From contig OW804100.1 of assembly GCA_942159475.1 (NCBI GenBank), positions 5,286,127 to 5,350,126 of the forward strand: 64,000 nt of DNA. Direction: 5' to 3'. The DNA is from Sthenelais limicola (lineage: Eukaryota; Annelida; Polychaeta; Phyllodocida; Sigalionidae). The notes beneath the pieces are model-generated. The model did no database searches and was not told where the DNA came from. It saw only the letters and a program-made list of their open reading frames with translations. Below are positions 52,198 through 63,977 of this stretch, one piece after another; the stretch's first letter is position 1, and each line of letters begins with the position of its first letter. A program made the translations under genes and the position numbers.

Positions 52198-52300
52198 GTG
52201 AGTGGTAGTAAACATGATCCTTGATAGTCTCTTATACAAGTGTTTTTTATTCTAGAAAACCCATATGTACGTGTGTGTATCGCATTGACAAGTATGCAAC

Positions 52301-52479
52301 CAGTCTAGGCCCAAACATGAGAGAGTCCCTTCAAACTCGCCTCAAACCGCAAAGTACCATTATAATTCCATTAAGATCTCAAAATGTCATTATATTCCCA
52401 TTAAAACGGCCAGGAACCCAATTAGCGAAGTAGGCTGAGATACCATTCTTATCTGATCTGAGGGTTTGGACCTAGAGTG
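52301..52479 (-). mobile_element. MITE family A, copy A13
   Basis: CAGTCTAGGCCC to GGACCTAGAGTG with a perfect 4-bp duplication CAAC (52297-52300, 52480-52483). 179 bp, with two small internal losses. Confidence 0.9.
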
Positions 52480-53501
52480 CAACGTTATTTCTTTGACTTT
52501 GTCCGTTTGCAAATACTTTTATATAAGTGTGCATATCAAAGAAATCCAATAATCTTAGTGATGATCAAACAATAGACATTCTTTCATATACAGGTTTCAT
52601 ATACAAACTGATACATCGTTTTTCTACTATAGTTCAGTTGTACTTTTCATATTGGGACTTTTTGTTGCTTGTAAAGCTTGTTTTACCTCGAGATGAATCA
52701 AAATCCACTCGCCTCATTGTAACGTATGTACCTTATTATACGATCGAACTCTAGTCGTTAGATATTAAACTCATTATTAAATAACTTAAATTAACTACCT
52801 CTGTAATGTATGTCATATCTTCAAAATCAGGGTAACAGCAGGAAGAAATGTGCTGAATCATTTCGGCACTTAAGCATGTCAACCCATGTGTCTCACTTTA
52901 TGTAAACGTTCTGCTTGGCCAAATAAAAGAGTTTCTATTCTATTCTATATCATAAACTCTTCTCAGCAAAATTATGAGGGGAGGAAATGACTAGTCAGCA
53001 GGTCATTCGCTTTCATTTTGCAATAAAAGAAACTAGGACCTTATATAGGTCCTTGTCTGGTATTGTAGACGTCAACATGAACCTGTAAGGAGGGATTACA
53101 TCGTCTGGGTATGATTTATTCACACAAACACCTCATAAAAATATCGCAAAATAAAAACAAACATTTCTCAAGATTTATGTGAATAATGCAGATGTTGCGA
53201 CCGCAGTATCCTTGTATGGAGATTCCAGCCTTTTTACAAAGCGCGCCAAAATACCATCAACACATAAATGATTACTCCATTTGTCGTCTGCCGCGTCAAT
53301 TGTCATGTTTCCATGGCAATGCAGGTCACATTATATTCCACAGCCAATTTATATGTTCACATGGTATTGTAGATTGTGAAAAAAAGGCAGAGAAATAAAT
53401 AGGCGCAACAGTTACAAGTGAAACTATGCTGGTAGAATTGCCAAGAGGCTCAGATCACGCGGGTACGTAATGTTGAGAATTCGAGACCCCCGGATGTGAA
53501 T
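52480..53501. other. Non-coding with a LINE-like tail and X-box
   Basis: GGCCAAATAAAAGAGTTTCT then (ATTCT)n at about 52918-52946 resembles a LINE 3' end. X-box-like GTTTCCATGGCAAT lies at 53307-53320. No gene. Confidence 0.42.
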
Positions 53502-53543
53502 TATGATGTATTTTCATTCAATAGACACATGTATCGAGGGATG

Positions 53544-53779
53544 TGGGTCAGATTGTCGGAAAACGTACAATTCGCCTTCACCAATCCTCTCAAATAACCC
53601 ACATTTCAGACAAGAATAAGCTTCAAAATGCAGTTTAACATAACAGAACTGATATTTTAAATCAATGCGATACCAAATATACTCAGATATACCCGGTATT
53701 CTTCATTTTTCAGCCTAATTTAGGAGAATTTTCTAAATGTGTAGAGCTGCAAATTGTACATTCTCTGACAATCTGCCCC
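53544..53779 (-). mobile_element. MITE family B, copy B20
   Basis: GGGTCAGATTGTCGGAAAAC to TCTGACAATCTGCCCC, 236 bp, subfamily 1. The about 45 bp before it duplicate the flank of fragment B19 at 51.3 kb. Confidence 0.85.
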
Positions 53780-54794
53780 ATCTACTGCTTGTGACGTGAG
53801 AGTGTAAAGATACAAGGGGAACAATTGCAGGCGACACCAGGCGTATGCTCTACTAATAGATTAGTCGGTGTCGCGTGAAATGTTAGCCCCCTAAATATGC
53901 CACACACAAAACCAGAACGAGGCTGTCACTATCTGCCCCCGTCTGACCTTGACCTTGACCCCAAGTCAGAGATAGGGATCCTATGACAGTTTTTAGTTTG
54001 TGTGACTGCTACTGGGGGGAGCTGGGCTACGTCACACTTGAAGGAGTGTTTTGAAGGAGTTCCGTGATCTCGTGAAATCACATCTTATCAACGAGAGTTC
54101 ATTAGTCTATTGTGCAGCATGTTTAATACGAGTTTATCGGTTATTTCACATTACGCCACAGAACATGATTCTATATTTATAGCTCTATCCTCGGCTCAGT
54201 TTCTCTCTTCTCTAGTTTTTCCATAGGCATAGCGTATATAAAAGTCTTACTCTGAGACTTAGGCCTATATATTATTAGTTCTAGTGCTAGATCCATCCCA
54301 CTCCTTCTTCCACCCTTTGAGTGGAAGTCACTTTTACTCTAAGTACATTTTTGCTGGATATCATAATTTTTGGTAGATATCATTTAGAGATCTGCTCGCC
54401 ATACACATAACATTTCCGCGTGAACCAACAAGTACTATACAGTATAAAGATATTGGTGTAGATTCCTCCCCCCCCCCCCCGCCCCACCTCCTCCTCCAGG
54501 GCTGGCAGTGGTCTCCAGTGTGTGCCTCTGTTTTCTATCGAAGCTTTTTATGTCTTATTTTACCACATTGCCCTCTGGCGCTTAACTTTACTTTTCACGC
54601 CACTAGGGGGAGATGCATAAAGGTCACGTGGGTCGTCGCGCAGGCGCAGAACTGTTGTACTTGAAGTGTTCTCCTCTGTGGCTATTATAGGCAATGGTCT
54701 ATAACATACACATACATATATATTTCTGTATATTATCGTTTAATACATTCACATTATAATAAATAATATAATGAATGTATTACAAGAAAGATAT
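53780..54794. other. Non-coding with CTCF-like sites
   Basis: C-run near 54469-54480. CCACTAGGGGGA at 54600-54611 (11/12) and, on the minus strand, GCGCCAGAGGGC at 54570-54581 (10/12). No gene. Confidence 0.45.
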
Positions 54795-55029
54795 GGGTTA
54801 AGTCGCCAGAAAATGTACAATTCACCTTCACCAATCCTCTCAAATAACCCAAATTTCAGACGAAAATAAAGTTCAAAATACAGTTTAACCTAACCAAACA
54901 GATTGTTACAATCAATGCAATGCCGAATATACTCGAACTAACTTAATATTGACCAAATTGCAGCCTAATTTAGCAGAATTTACTAAATATGTACAGCTGC
55001 CAATTGTACATTTTCTGAAAATCTTACTC
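54795..55029 (-). mobile_element. MITE family B, copy B21
   Basis: GGGTTAAGTCGCCAGAAAAT to TTCTGAAAATCTTACTC with ATAT on both sides (54791-54794, 55030-55033). Subfamily 3. Confidence 0.85.
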
Positions 55030-55199
55030 ATATATCCATGATTTGGACCTCATAAAAATGATACTTTTCGATTGTGCGTTCCAGTGGGTAACACAGTGTA
55101 AGGAAAACAACATGTATATATTTTATAAAACGGTTTGACATCCATTTCCAGCTATCGTATCTCCGTCTTATCAATAGGCGACTTGGATATCTGGCTTTG

Positions 55200-55283
55200 C
55201 CACTAGAGGGCAGGCTGGTTCAGATTACCATGGCAATCACCCTCAAACCACGCCCTGCCTGTCAATCGGGTGACGTGACGTCA
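55200..55283. promoter_or_regulatory. Motif module: CTCF core, X-box, PBX-PREP-like, CRE
   Basis: CCACTAGAGGGC (55200-55211, 12/12), ATTACCATGGCAAT (55224-55237), CTGTCAATCG (55259-55268, inverse of TGATTGACAG with one mismatch) and TGACGTCA (55276-55283) within 84 bp. This is the densest motif island in the window. Function is inferred. Confidence 0.45.
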
Positions 55284-55521
55284 TAAATACGTCATCGCCG
55301 TCAAATGACCCTCAACAAAGCCACGTTTTTTTGCTGATAAGACAAGCAGTGGGGGAGTATACAAGGGTTTAAATGCAATGCACTTAACATGTTAGAGTAT
55401 CGGCCGTTACATTTCCCAGGATTTTAAACTACGCAAAAGTTTCAAATTCCTTTAGGTATTTTCATTTGTAGGGGGTAACAGCAAGGGTTGCCGGGGTTTA
55501 ATTCCCTTTATCGTGATACAT

Positions 55522-55754
55522 ATGTCAGATTTTCAGAATATGTACAGTTAGCAACTGTACACATTTAGAAAATTCTACTAAATTAAGCTGCAATTTGGCC
55601 AATACTAGGTAAAATTTGAGTATATTCGGCATTGCATTGATTCTAGCAATCTGTTTAGGTTGGACTGTATTTTGGAACTTTATTTTCGTCTGAAATTTGG
55701 GTTATTTGAGAAGATTGGCGAAGTTGAATTGTACATTTTCTGAAAATCTGACCC
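55522..55754 (+). mobile_element. MITE family B, copy B22
   Basis: ATGTCAGATTTTCAGAATAT to TTCTGAAAATCTGACCC, 233 bp, subfamily 3. Confidence 0.84.
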
Positions 55755-57884
55755 ATGTATGTGTGATAAAAGCCACCATTCATTGTCGGTGAAACCACGC
55801 CCTCGTCCCCAATAGGAAGAAGATCCTATTTACAAAGTGATTTTAACACGCCATCTCCTTTTTTGATCAATAGTGAAACAGCACATACTACTGTCAAAGG
55901 ACATTTATGATGCGAAAACATCAAAACATACATTATCATTCACAGCAAATGGACAAATTAGGTGTCTGTGGAGAAGGGTGACAGTTGGACACACTCCGGG
56001 GAAAATAGATATAGGCAGATCATGAAGGAGGAGCCCAGGAGTAAGTCCAGCGTCCTGTGATGTCACACAATCTCACACTTACTAAACCAACAGTAAATCG
56101 CGCAATTTACTCTCCCTCAATACCCATAATTCCCTCCACCAGAAATAAGCAGGCCCCCTTCCCGCGGGAGCTGCACGCTGATTGGTTGTCTCTGCTGGTT
56201 GTCATGACGTCACACTGTAAATAGAGGCTGAATTCCCACGAGGTTTCACTAAGTGATGTCCCGGATGATAAAGGTCACATGACGGCAAGACTTTCTACAT
56301 CCCATAATGGTAGTCTCGGGAGTCGCGTGACTGGGCGAGAAAGAATGGGAAGTAAAAAAGACATGTCCAAAGTGTTTGGGATGAAGATGGGGCAAAGTCA
56401 GAGAAATATCACGTGACAGCAGCCAGCGAATCACAATACCACAGAGAGTCAATGGAAGACTAACCCTGCCCTGAAGGCAGCCCTGAAGGTTAACCTTTGG
56501 TCTTTTCTATATAATATTATATAAATATAGGCATTCACTTACATACAGCAATATATGATATATAACACTGTAGAATGCATGGGTAAACCACTATATTTAT
56601 ATATAGTCGTCACCCAGTCCAAGGCTTGAATTGACCACAATCCACACTATATTAATTGTGGATTTACGACATTAAGCTCTGCACACAGTTATAAAAAGCC
56701 TTTTACTGGCTGCATGTACAAGGCTCTAACCTTCAGGGTGGCTTATATCTCAAGTGATGTTACCTGGTTATTGAGTTCCCCAAAATATTCTTTTCAAGGA
56801 AGTGATTTTGAAGCTGTTTCAATGCTATTCCATTGGGAAGATTGCTTCAGCCCAATTATGGGTGCTGGGCTTTACTGGGCTGATGCAATGTCACCCCAGC
56901 CAGTGGTAGAGTGGGGAGAAGCATTATAAAGGTGGGGGTGAAACAGAAAATGAGGAGGGATGGAGGAATTGAATAGAAACTACATGCTGGGAATTACTAC
57001 CCATTTTAGACGGGGACATCTAGTATATCATTAAATGGTCAAGGTTTAAATAAATATGAGAGGAAACGAGGGGAAGGTGAGTCGGTGGCCTCATATTTCA
57101 ACTGATGTCGGCATAGTGCATGTTACGACATTATAAGTCAAGCTGAGATATCAATTTAAACTCAACTATTTAAACGCTACAGTAGCATTGACTGGGGGTG
57201 GGTTTCTCCCAACTGTATGTGATACACACCTGTTGGGCAGGTCATAAATAGCGGCAGTGCTCATGCAACCTCCGATTAAAAGTTGCTCTGAAGTTCAAAC
57301 GTATTCCTCTATGATCACAAGAATGTATCCAGATATTGATCACACATACAACTTCATTACATGTTTAATTGCCTAACTTATCCAGAAGAATATATTTAGA
57401 ATAACATTTAGCTGCCTTAACATATACTATTAAACACATGGGAATGCCAATGACTACAGACATTGCCTTGTTCAAATTATACTGTTTTTCTCTCTCATTA
57501 CATGTATTTGTACGGGAATTTGCACGATTAAAGCCAAAGCCTCTGTATATATGTAGTACTGAACTGCCGTGAACTCTGTAATGTAAAGATGAGTTCTGAT
57601 GCTCTCAGTCTTTATCCTCCATCAGTAATATCTCCCTGATAACAAGCCGACCAGCATGCAAACAACCAATCACAGCCCAGCAAGTGCCGGAAACTACAGA
57701 TTCCTACACCAATGGTACAGATATATGTATGTGGGGGTAACTGGGGGTGATGCTATACACGTGGTCTTAACAAAGATAGTGCTTTTAATGCCTGCTTTAA
57801 CAAAATAGTCACAACAACCATATATGGATATATGATATGAGAGAAACGATCTCATCTCATCCCAATTCAAGTTGGTGTGTGTGT
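55755..57884. other. Repeat-poor non-coding stretch
   Basis: The longest stretch with no MITE in the distal part. TGACGTCA at 56205-56212 and TCACGTGA at 56409-56416. I see no exon with domain or splice support; the open frame at 56714-56929 (plus) has no recognisable content. Confidence 0.45.

Positions 57885-57918
<34 letters not shown>
57885..57918. repeat. G34 homopolymer
   Basis: A TG repeat followed by about 34 G. Similar runs lie at 30907-30921, 33683-33702, 58706-58725 (G) and 61749-61776 (C28). Exact length may be a sequencing estimate. Confidence 0.9.
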
Positions 57919-57919
<1 letters not shown>

Positions 57920-57962
57920 GAGAAGAGACATTTTGTCAGATAATATAGAAAGCTAAGAAATA

Positions 57963-59147
57963 TGTGATGTGATGAAAATGAGTCACAAGTCGCTAAAGAT
58001 GAATTTTCTTTACTCAGAGATTAGGTTCTTCCAAGAACCGTAGCTTGATTTGTCAAGGGTTCTTTGTAGAACCTCAGGGTTCTAAATGTAGCACCTTAAT
58101 AGTAGTTTACAGTCACCACAGGGTTCTGGGGTAAAGGGTTTGTCTTTAGTTAATTTAGATGCATTGCCCTTTGAACAGTATTGCTCCCTAGATACCTGTA
58201 CATATAGGTTTGCGATGCCCCAGCAGTTCGCCGCCAGATCCAAGTGTGGGTTGAATAACAAACAGGCTCAGCTCTCTTTATATAGCAACAACTGCCAGCA
58301 GTAGCAATTAGCACAATTGTGGCTTTCTCCAATACTTTACAGTTCACAAGATGCCAAAAGTACAACTTTATATTAGCATCTAATGGTCGTTTGAAGAGGA
58401 TCCAAGTCATTAATTACCCTAGATGGAGGGACACATCTTATGTATACACACTAAAACTTGGTATACAATTGAAGTATTATACATTAATATTTCTCCTATT
58501 TGAAGAGTATATATGTATTTTTTTTTTGTTTTTCCAACATCATTTATTTCCTTAATACTAAGACATATCATCAGAAATAGTTGTAACCATCACACCAAAA
58601 CTATCTCTAACTATGGTTGGTTTTTCTATTTCAATTTCATATTGTCAAGTGGTTTAAGCGACCATGTATTCTTACACGCTTAGCTGCTCCGGTGGGTGTG
58701 TGTGTGGGGGGGGGGGGGGGGGGGGCTAGTGCCGAATAATTTGGTTATACTGGGCTTTAACCATTTACACAAAGAGCCTTTGTCAAACCAATACTGTTTG
58801 CATGATTCGTTCGAGCAGTAGTTTTTCAAAACATGGATAAAATCGCGCTCACTTTCAGGCTCAGTCCGTCTGGTTCCCACTCTCTCTCATCTCAAACATC
58901 TTCCCATGGCGCGTTCTCAGCCCCACTTGTATTACATGGAACCAAGAAAAGGGCATCATTTATTTACAACGGTTGCCATGGGAACGTGCCAAACGTCACT
59001 CAGGTCGGCGACGTGAGGTTGGTTACCTATCCTGGGGATATCACGATTGCCAATGTTGAATGCAGGAGGACCTTAATAAGCCTCAGCTAGCCTATAGCCG
59101 GGTGCAATGATGTATACACGTTGACTTCTGCTCTCCAAGAACATAGT
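57963..59147. other. Non-coding: E fragment, GGTTCT hairpin, X-box
   Basis: A MITE E end fragment (GATGAAAATGAGTCACAAGT, about 57963-58000), a GGTTCTTCCAAGAACC hairpin with further GGTTCT/AGAACC copies (about 58024-58130), a G20 run, and the X-box GTTGCCATGGGAAC at 58972-58985 (full match). No gene. Confidence 0.5.
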
Positions 59148-59382
59148 GGGTGAAATCGCTAGAAAATGTACAATTCGCCTTCACAAATCCTCTCAAATAA
59201 CCCAGATTTATGATAAAAATCGTGTTAAAAATACAGTTCAACCTAACCAAACAGACTGTTTGAATCAATGCAATACCAAATATACACATATATACCTTGT
59301 GTTGACGATTTTTCAATCTAATTTAGCAGAATTGACTAAATGTATTGATCTGCCAATTGTACATTTTCTGAAAACCTGATCC
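59148..59382 (-). mobile_element. MITE family B, copy B23
   Basis: GGGTGAAATCGCTAGAAAAT to TTCTGAAAACCTGATCC, 235 bp, close to subfamily 3. Confidence 0.84.
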
Positions 59383-59880
59383 ATATCGCACTTAGAAATC
59401 AAAGGGGAAACACGTTAGCATCAAAGGTAGAAATATAATAACGTCTCTGCACAAGTGGATGGTTGGAAATGTGGTTTTAATATGAGGTTGATGCGTTTAA
59501 TTCTTTGATTTATAACCAATATCTAAGTTGATTAAACCAGATTTCAATAATTAGAATCCGTTAAATTTGGCTAACGGAAGGTTTAACCACCGAAACTAAT
59601 AGCTTCACTTCCACCGTTTTTAAATGTGAATTTGGTTGAAGATTGTGGGCGCGTATTGCAACTATAACTAATCACAGGCAGGGAAATGGGAGCCTGGGGC
59701 GAGGAGGGACAGCGGAACGGGAATGAAAAGACAGTTTGGATTGTGTTTAGAAGAGCTGGAAGCTAAGAAAGGTCTTTTCTACAACAGATCCCTTATTAAT
59801 ATTAAGGGGAAATGCAGGGGAAGAACAGGGACAAACAGGAGAAATCGGATGATAGTTGATCGGTAGAACACAACACTAAG
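59383..59880. other. Non-coding, nothing recognised
   Basis: AT-rich, no supportable feature. Confidence 0.4.
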
Positions 59881-60081
59881 ACCCTGCCCACACACAGCCG
59901 ATTTGCCTCCCGATTGCCCCCCGATTTGGGTCTACTGATGAATCCTACGATCTCATTTCGAATCCTGGTTTATTTTTTGAAATAACATAAACCAGGATTG
60001 GAAATGAAATCCTAGGATTCATCGGAAGATCAACATCGGGAGGCAATCGGGAGGCAAATCGGCTGTGTGTGGGCAGGGTTT
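59881..60081. mobile_element. Foldback element D, copy 3 (complete)
   Basis: About 200 bp, almost wholly palindromic. ACCCTGCCCACACACAGCCG at the left is mirrored by CGGCTGTGTGTGGGCAGGGT at the right, GCCTCCCGATTGCCCC by GGGAGGCAATCGGGAGGC, and TCCTGGTTTAT by ATAAACCAGGA at the centre. No ORF. Confidence 0.88.
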
Positions 60082-60363
60082 GATGCTAATGAAAGTAATT
60101 TCAGTACAGGATTGTGTGGGAAAGGAAAAAGAGCTATAGCCTATCCATTCAAGCGAATGTAATTCAATATTAGACTCAAGCGAATAATGACAGTGGATCA
60201 GATTGCGATGATCAATGAAAGTGTTATTTAATAGTTAATATTTAACAAACGCAAGCAAAGGCTCTTCCCAAGTTATTTGTTCTAGAGGGATTTTATAAGA
60301 ACTGTTTCAATAGAAAACGCATCAAATTTCCTTTACTTATTTTCTTTCGGTGGTTGGCTTAAA

Positions 60364-60586
60364 GGTAAGATGTTCAATTCGCCTTCACCAATCCTCTCAA
60401 ATAACCTACATTTAAGACACAAATGAGCTTCAAAATGTAGTTTAACATAACAGAACTGATACTTCAAGTCAATGCGATGCCAAATATACTCAGATAAACC
60501 CGGTATTGGCCATTTTTCAGCCTAATTTAGGAGAATTTACTAAATGTGTAGAGCTGCCAATTGTACATTTTCTACAAATCTGACCC
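60364..60586 (-). mobile_element. MITE family B, copy B24 (left end worn)
   Basis: GGTAAGATGTTCAATTCGCC to TTCTACAAATCTGACCC, 223 bp, subfamily 1. Confidence 0.8.
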
Positions 60587-61066
60587 TTAAATTTCGCGAT
60601 ACAGGCGAACTCTCTCGTCTGCAAACGCAGCGTCTGATAAAACGAGCGATGGCAATTTGAGGAAGCCATTCTGTTTGTAGGATCCACAGGGATTTATAAA
60701 AGGCGCTGTGATAGGTCAGGTCTTTGCCTAGTAAGCCTCGGCCTCAGCAATCAGAAAGAAGCAATTTTATTGGATATTGTATGTCATGTGATCACCTTGG
60801 ATGTCATATGATCTTATCTCTGACAGGTGATTGGTGGAGCGAGATGTAGTGGCTATAAACACACTGGGTGCAGTGTAAGAGAAGATACACTGAATCATAG
60901 TACAGATGGAGAAAAGAGTATTAATCTTAGATAAAAGGCATATTTGTAAATATAACATTTAACTAAGCCTAGAGGTAACTTTGCATTGCTTAGGATGAAA
61001 AGAAATATGAATAAATGATATAAATGTGTTAAGAATTGAAACCAAATCATATTGAGATACATGTAT
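60587..61066. other. Non-coding, nothing recognised
   Basis: No supportable feature. Confidence 0.4.
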
Positions 61067-61295
61067 GGGTCAGATTTTCAGAAAATGTACAATTCGCCTT
61101 CACTAATTCTTTCAAATAACCCATATTTAAGACAGAAATGAGCTTCAAAATGCAGTTTAACCTAGCAAAACAGATACTATAAATCAATGTAATACCAAAT
61201 ATACTCAGATGTACCCGGTATTCTTCATTTTTCAGCTTAATTTAGGAGAATATCCTAAATTTGTAGAGCTGCCAATTGTGCATTTTCTGAAACCT
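61067..61295 (-). mobile_element. MITE family B, copy B25 (right end broken)
   Basis: GGGTCAGATTTTCAGAAAAT at the left; the right end stops at TTTCTGAAACC. Subfamily 1. Confidence 0.82.
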
Positions 61296-62679
61296 TCGTG
61301 ATACCAAATGTGTTAAGTACTGTCAGGAAGGGAAGAGTTAAATGCATGTTCTTGTGCGAGCCTGGTTGTAGGCCATTGATATCAGTGCTTAAACACCAAC
61401 CATTGCACATCACCATATATATACATAATATGCTGAGATAACTGAGTAGTACCAGAGCTATGCATACAATATGTATAGCTTTGGTATTACTGAATACATT
61501 TATCATAAACTAATCATGAAAACGTTTTTAAATCAGAGTATAGTATCCTGAAATAGATGTATATGTTCCTTGCATTAACGAAATATTGCTTTTACAATAT
61601 ATAGTACAAGAAGTAAGACATGGAATTAAAGCTATTTTACAGTGGAAAAAACCCGTGTAAGTAATCAAAGAAGAATCTATAGAGATTAACGGTGTATCGG
61701 GCGTCCCCTCTATAACCCCCGCCTCCCCCGATCCCCGTCCCCCTCTATCCCCCCCCCCCCCCCCCCCCCCCCCCCCACCGCTCCCATGCATCCTCCACTA
61801 CTGCACCAGTCTAGTGCTGCCGCGCTTATCTCGGCATTTCATTAATTTTCAATCGACACATACTCGACTTGATCATTTCACCCTATATCTCCGCCATATT
61901 GCTTCAATCCCACAATGGCAATCATTGTCGAGGATCAGCCCAAGTGTTACAAATGTCACTCAGCACTCTCTCGTCTCCTCTCATGGTCGTCATTCTACGG
62001 TTTTGTTAATGTCAGCTTTTTATCCTTTGGTTTTTCCGTCCATCCCTTTCTCATATCATTTTCGCAGTGTTTCCTTTCCTTTTTCTCCCAAGTCATTCCT
62101 CTCATTCATTACTTTCTGTCTCCGCGTCCCTTCGGCGTTTTATTTTCCTTTCCAAGGCGCGATTCTCGTGTGAGTTCGCTCCACATTACCGCGTTTTATA
62201 CAGACGACTTTTTTTCCCGCCTTTCAACGTCCATCTTGTGCTTATCTGTAACCATGGAGACCTCCCATCACCTCCTTCTCCTGTCGCCATGACAACCGTC
62301 ACCAGGGACCCTCACTTTCCCCTGGTGGTAGAACTCTTCATTAATTACACACCAGTGCCTTGTGTAGTCGCCGCAAGGTGGCCAGTGTACACGTCACACA
62401 CAAGATGGCCGCTGTCACGTGACGCGCGAGGTCTCGACACTTGGGCACGAGAAAGGGCGAGAAAACGTAAGGAGAGAACATGGCTATTTGAGCAACGCGA
62501 AGGCCATTAAGAGACTAATTAGAAAATGGGTCAGATTTAAAATGTCATCAAATACCAACAAATTAATGGGATATGTGCATTAAACGGAACAGATCAATAT
62601 TGAATAAAATAAATCCCCACCTAAAGCTATATCCCCAGTTTTTGCAGCCAAAATCTAAAATCTTGAAATATCAATATAT
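61296..62679. other. Non-coding with C28 run and a motif island
   Basis: C28 at 61749-61776. Island at 62.25-62.42 kb: X-box-like GTAACCATGGAGAC (62248-62261) and GTCGCCATGACAAC (62283-62296), CCGCAAGGTGGC (62371-62382, 10/12 CTCF core), AAGATGGCCGC (YY1-like, 62402 onward) and TCACGTGA (62415-62422). A scrap of MITE B end lies near 62527. No gene is called. Confidence 0.45.
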
Positions 62680-62801
62680 GGGTCAGATTTTCAGAAAATT
62701 GGTTAGGTTGAACTGTATTTTGAACTTTATTTTCGTCTGAAATTTGGGTTATTTGAGAGGATTGGCGAAGTTGAATTGTACATTTTTTGAAAATATGACC
62801 C
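62680..62801 (+). mobile_element. MITE family B, copy B26 (internal deletion)
   Basis: 122 bp. The left end GGGTCAGATTTTCAGAAAAT jumps straight to the subfamily 3 centre (TTGGTTAGGTTGAACTG) and runs to TTTTGAAAATATGACCC. The left arm interior is missing. Confidence 0.85.
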
Positions 62802-63751
62802 ATCTATGGTTTCCGAAGATAATTTATAGAAGCCCATCTAGGAGGATTGTGACATATGCAGTAAAAATCGGCGCATGCATTTAATTGTTTTGCTGGTATA
62901 GGTTTACAGTAGTTGGAACTTCCTTAGGTATACACAATATACAAGCAACATTTCCCTCTCCCTCCTCTCTCCCCAACATCAGACTCATGCCCCCCGACTT
63001 CCTTTCAACGATACCAACCCTCAATTGCTGCATGCAGAGAATAGGACATATCCGGTAGAACTCTCCACTCAGGGAGGTTCATAGAATCTCCGTTGCTTGG
63101 AATTGTGGGCCGGAAGCCAGGGGATGATGGGAGAAGCAAGGTGCATGCTGGGTGATAAGGCTGCAAGGATGTGGAACTGTGCAATGCATTGTGGGCACTA
63201 GGTACCGTTTGAGACCGTGGGAGGCGCTGTACGGCTTCTGTGTATGTAAGTCCGGCAATGATTGGTGTCAGAGATACTGGAGGAGGAGGAGGAGGAGGAA
63301 AAGTATCTTTGAGGCCCAGCTGGGCTGGAATTGAGTGATATGGGCTTTGTTTGATAATGAAAACGTCAATACCTAGCGATATGACAGTTGTGAAATGGAG
63401 ATTGCTAATGCATTAAAATGGTCGGAGGTGTGTGTATATTGTGCCTCTATATTTTATGAGAGGGAAATACTAAGGAAGCAGACCCCGAGCGACTGGAGCC
63501 CAGATTACCTTGTGTTCTCATTATTATATTTACACGTGCGCAGACCGGAAGTGACGACCCATACATATTAAACATAGCGTCTGGGGGCGTAATAAGGAGC
63601 GAGAGGTTTATATTGACCATATAGATACCACAAAGTCAACTTTAGACTTTGTGGGCATATATCTAGCGACCAAAGCGTTGACTAACTAATTGGTATATTT
63701 TGTCTTCATCATCTGTTTGAGCTTTTTATATGACATCTGCTAGAGATATAT
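62802..63751. other. Non-coding, nothing recognised
   Basis: A (GGA)n tract near 63281-63298. No gene or repeat family seen. Confidence 0.4.
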
Positions 63752-63977
63752 GGGTCAGATTTTCAGAACATGCACGATCTACAGCTCTACACATCTCTCA
63801 AATTCTGCTAAATTAGAGTGAAAAGTGATAAATTCTGAGTGTATTATGTATTGTATTCATTCAATAAATCTGCCTGGTTATGTTAAACTGCATTTTGAAC
63901 CTGATTTTTCGTCTTAAATTTTGGTTATTTAAGAGGATTGGTGAAGGTTAATTGTACATTTTCTGAAAAACCGACCC
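63752..63977 (+). mobile_element. MITE family B, copy B27
   Basis: GGGTCAGATTTTCAGAACAT to TTCTGAAAAACCGACCC, 226 bp, subfamily 2. Confidence 0.85.

Noticed and set aside
58833..59090. 85-codon plus-strand frame as an exon
   Set aside because: Reads like coding in part, but there is no recognisable domain, and the X-box and lack of clear splice borders make a regulatory island more likely.
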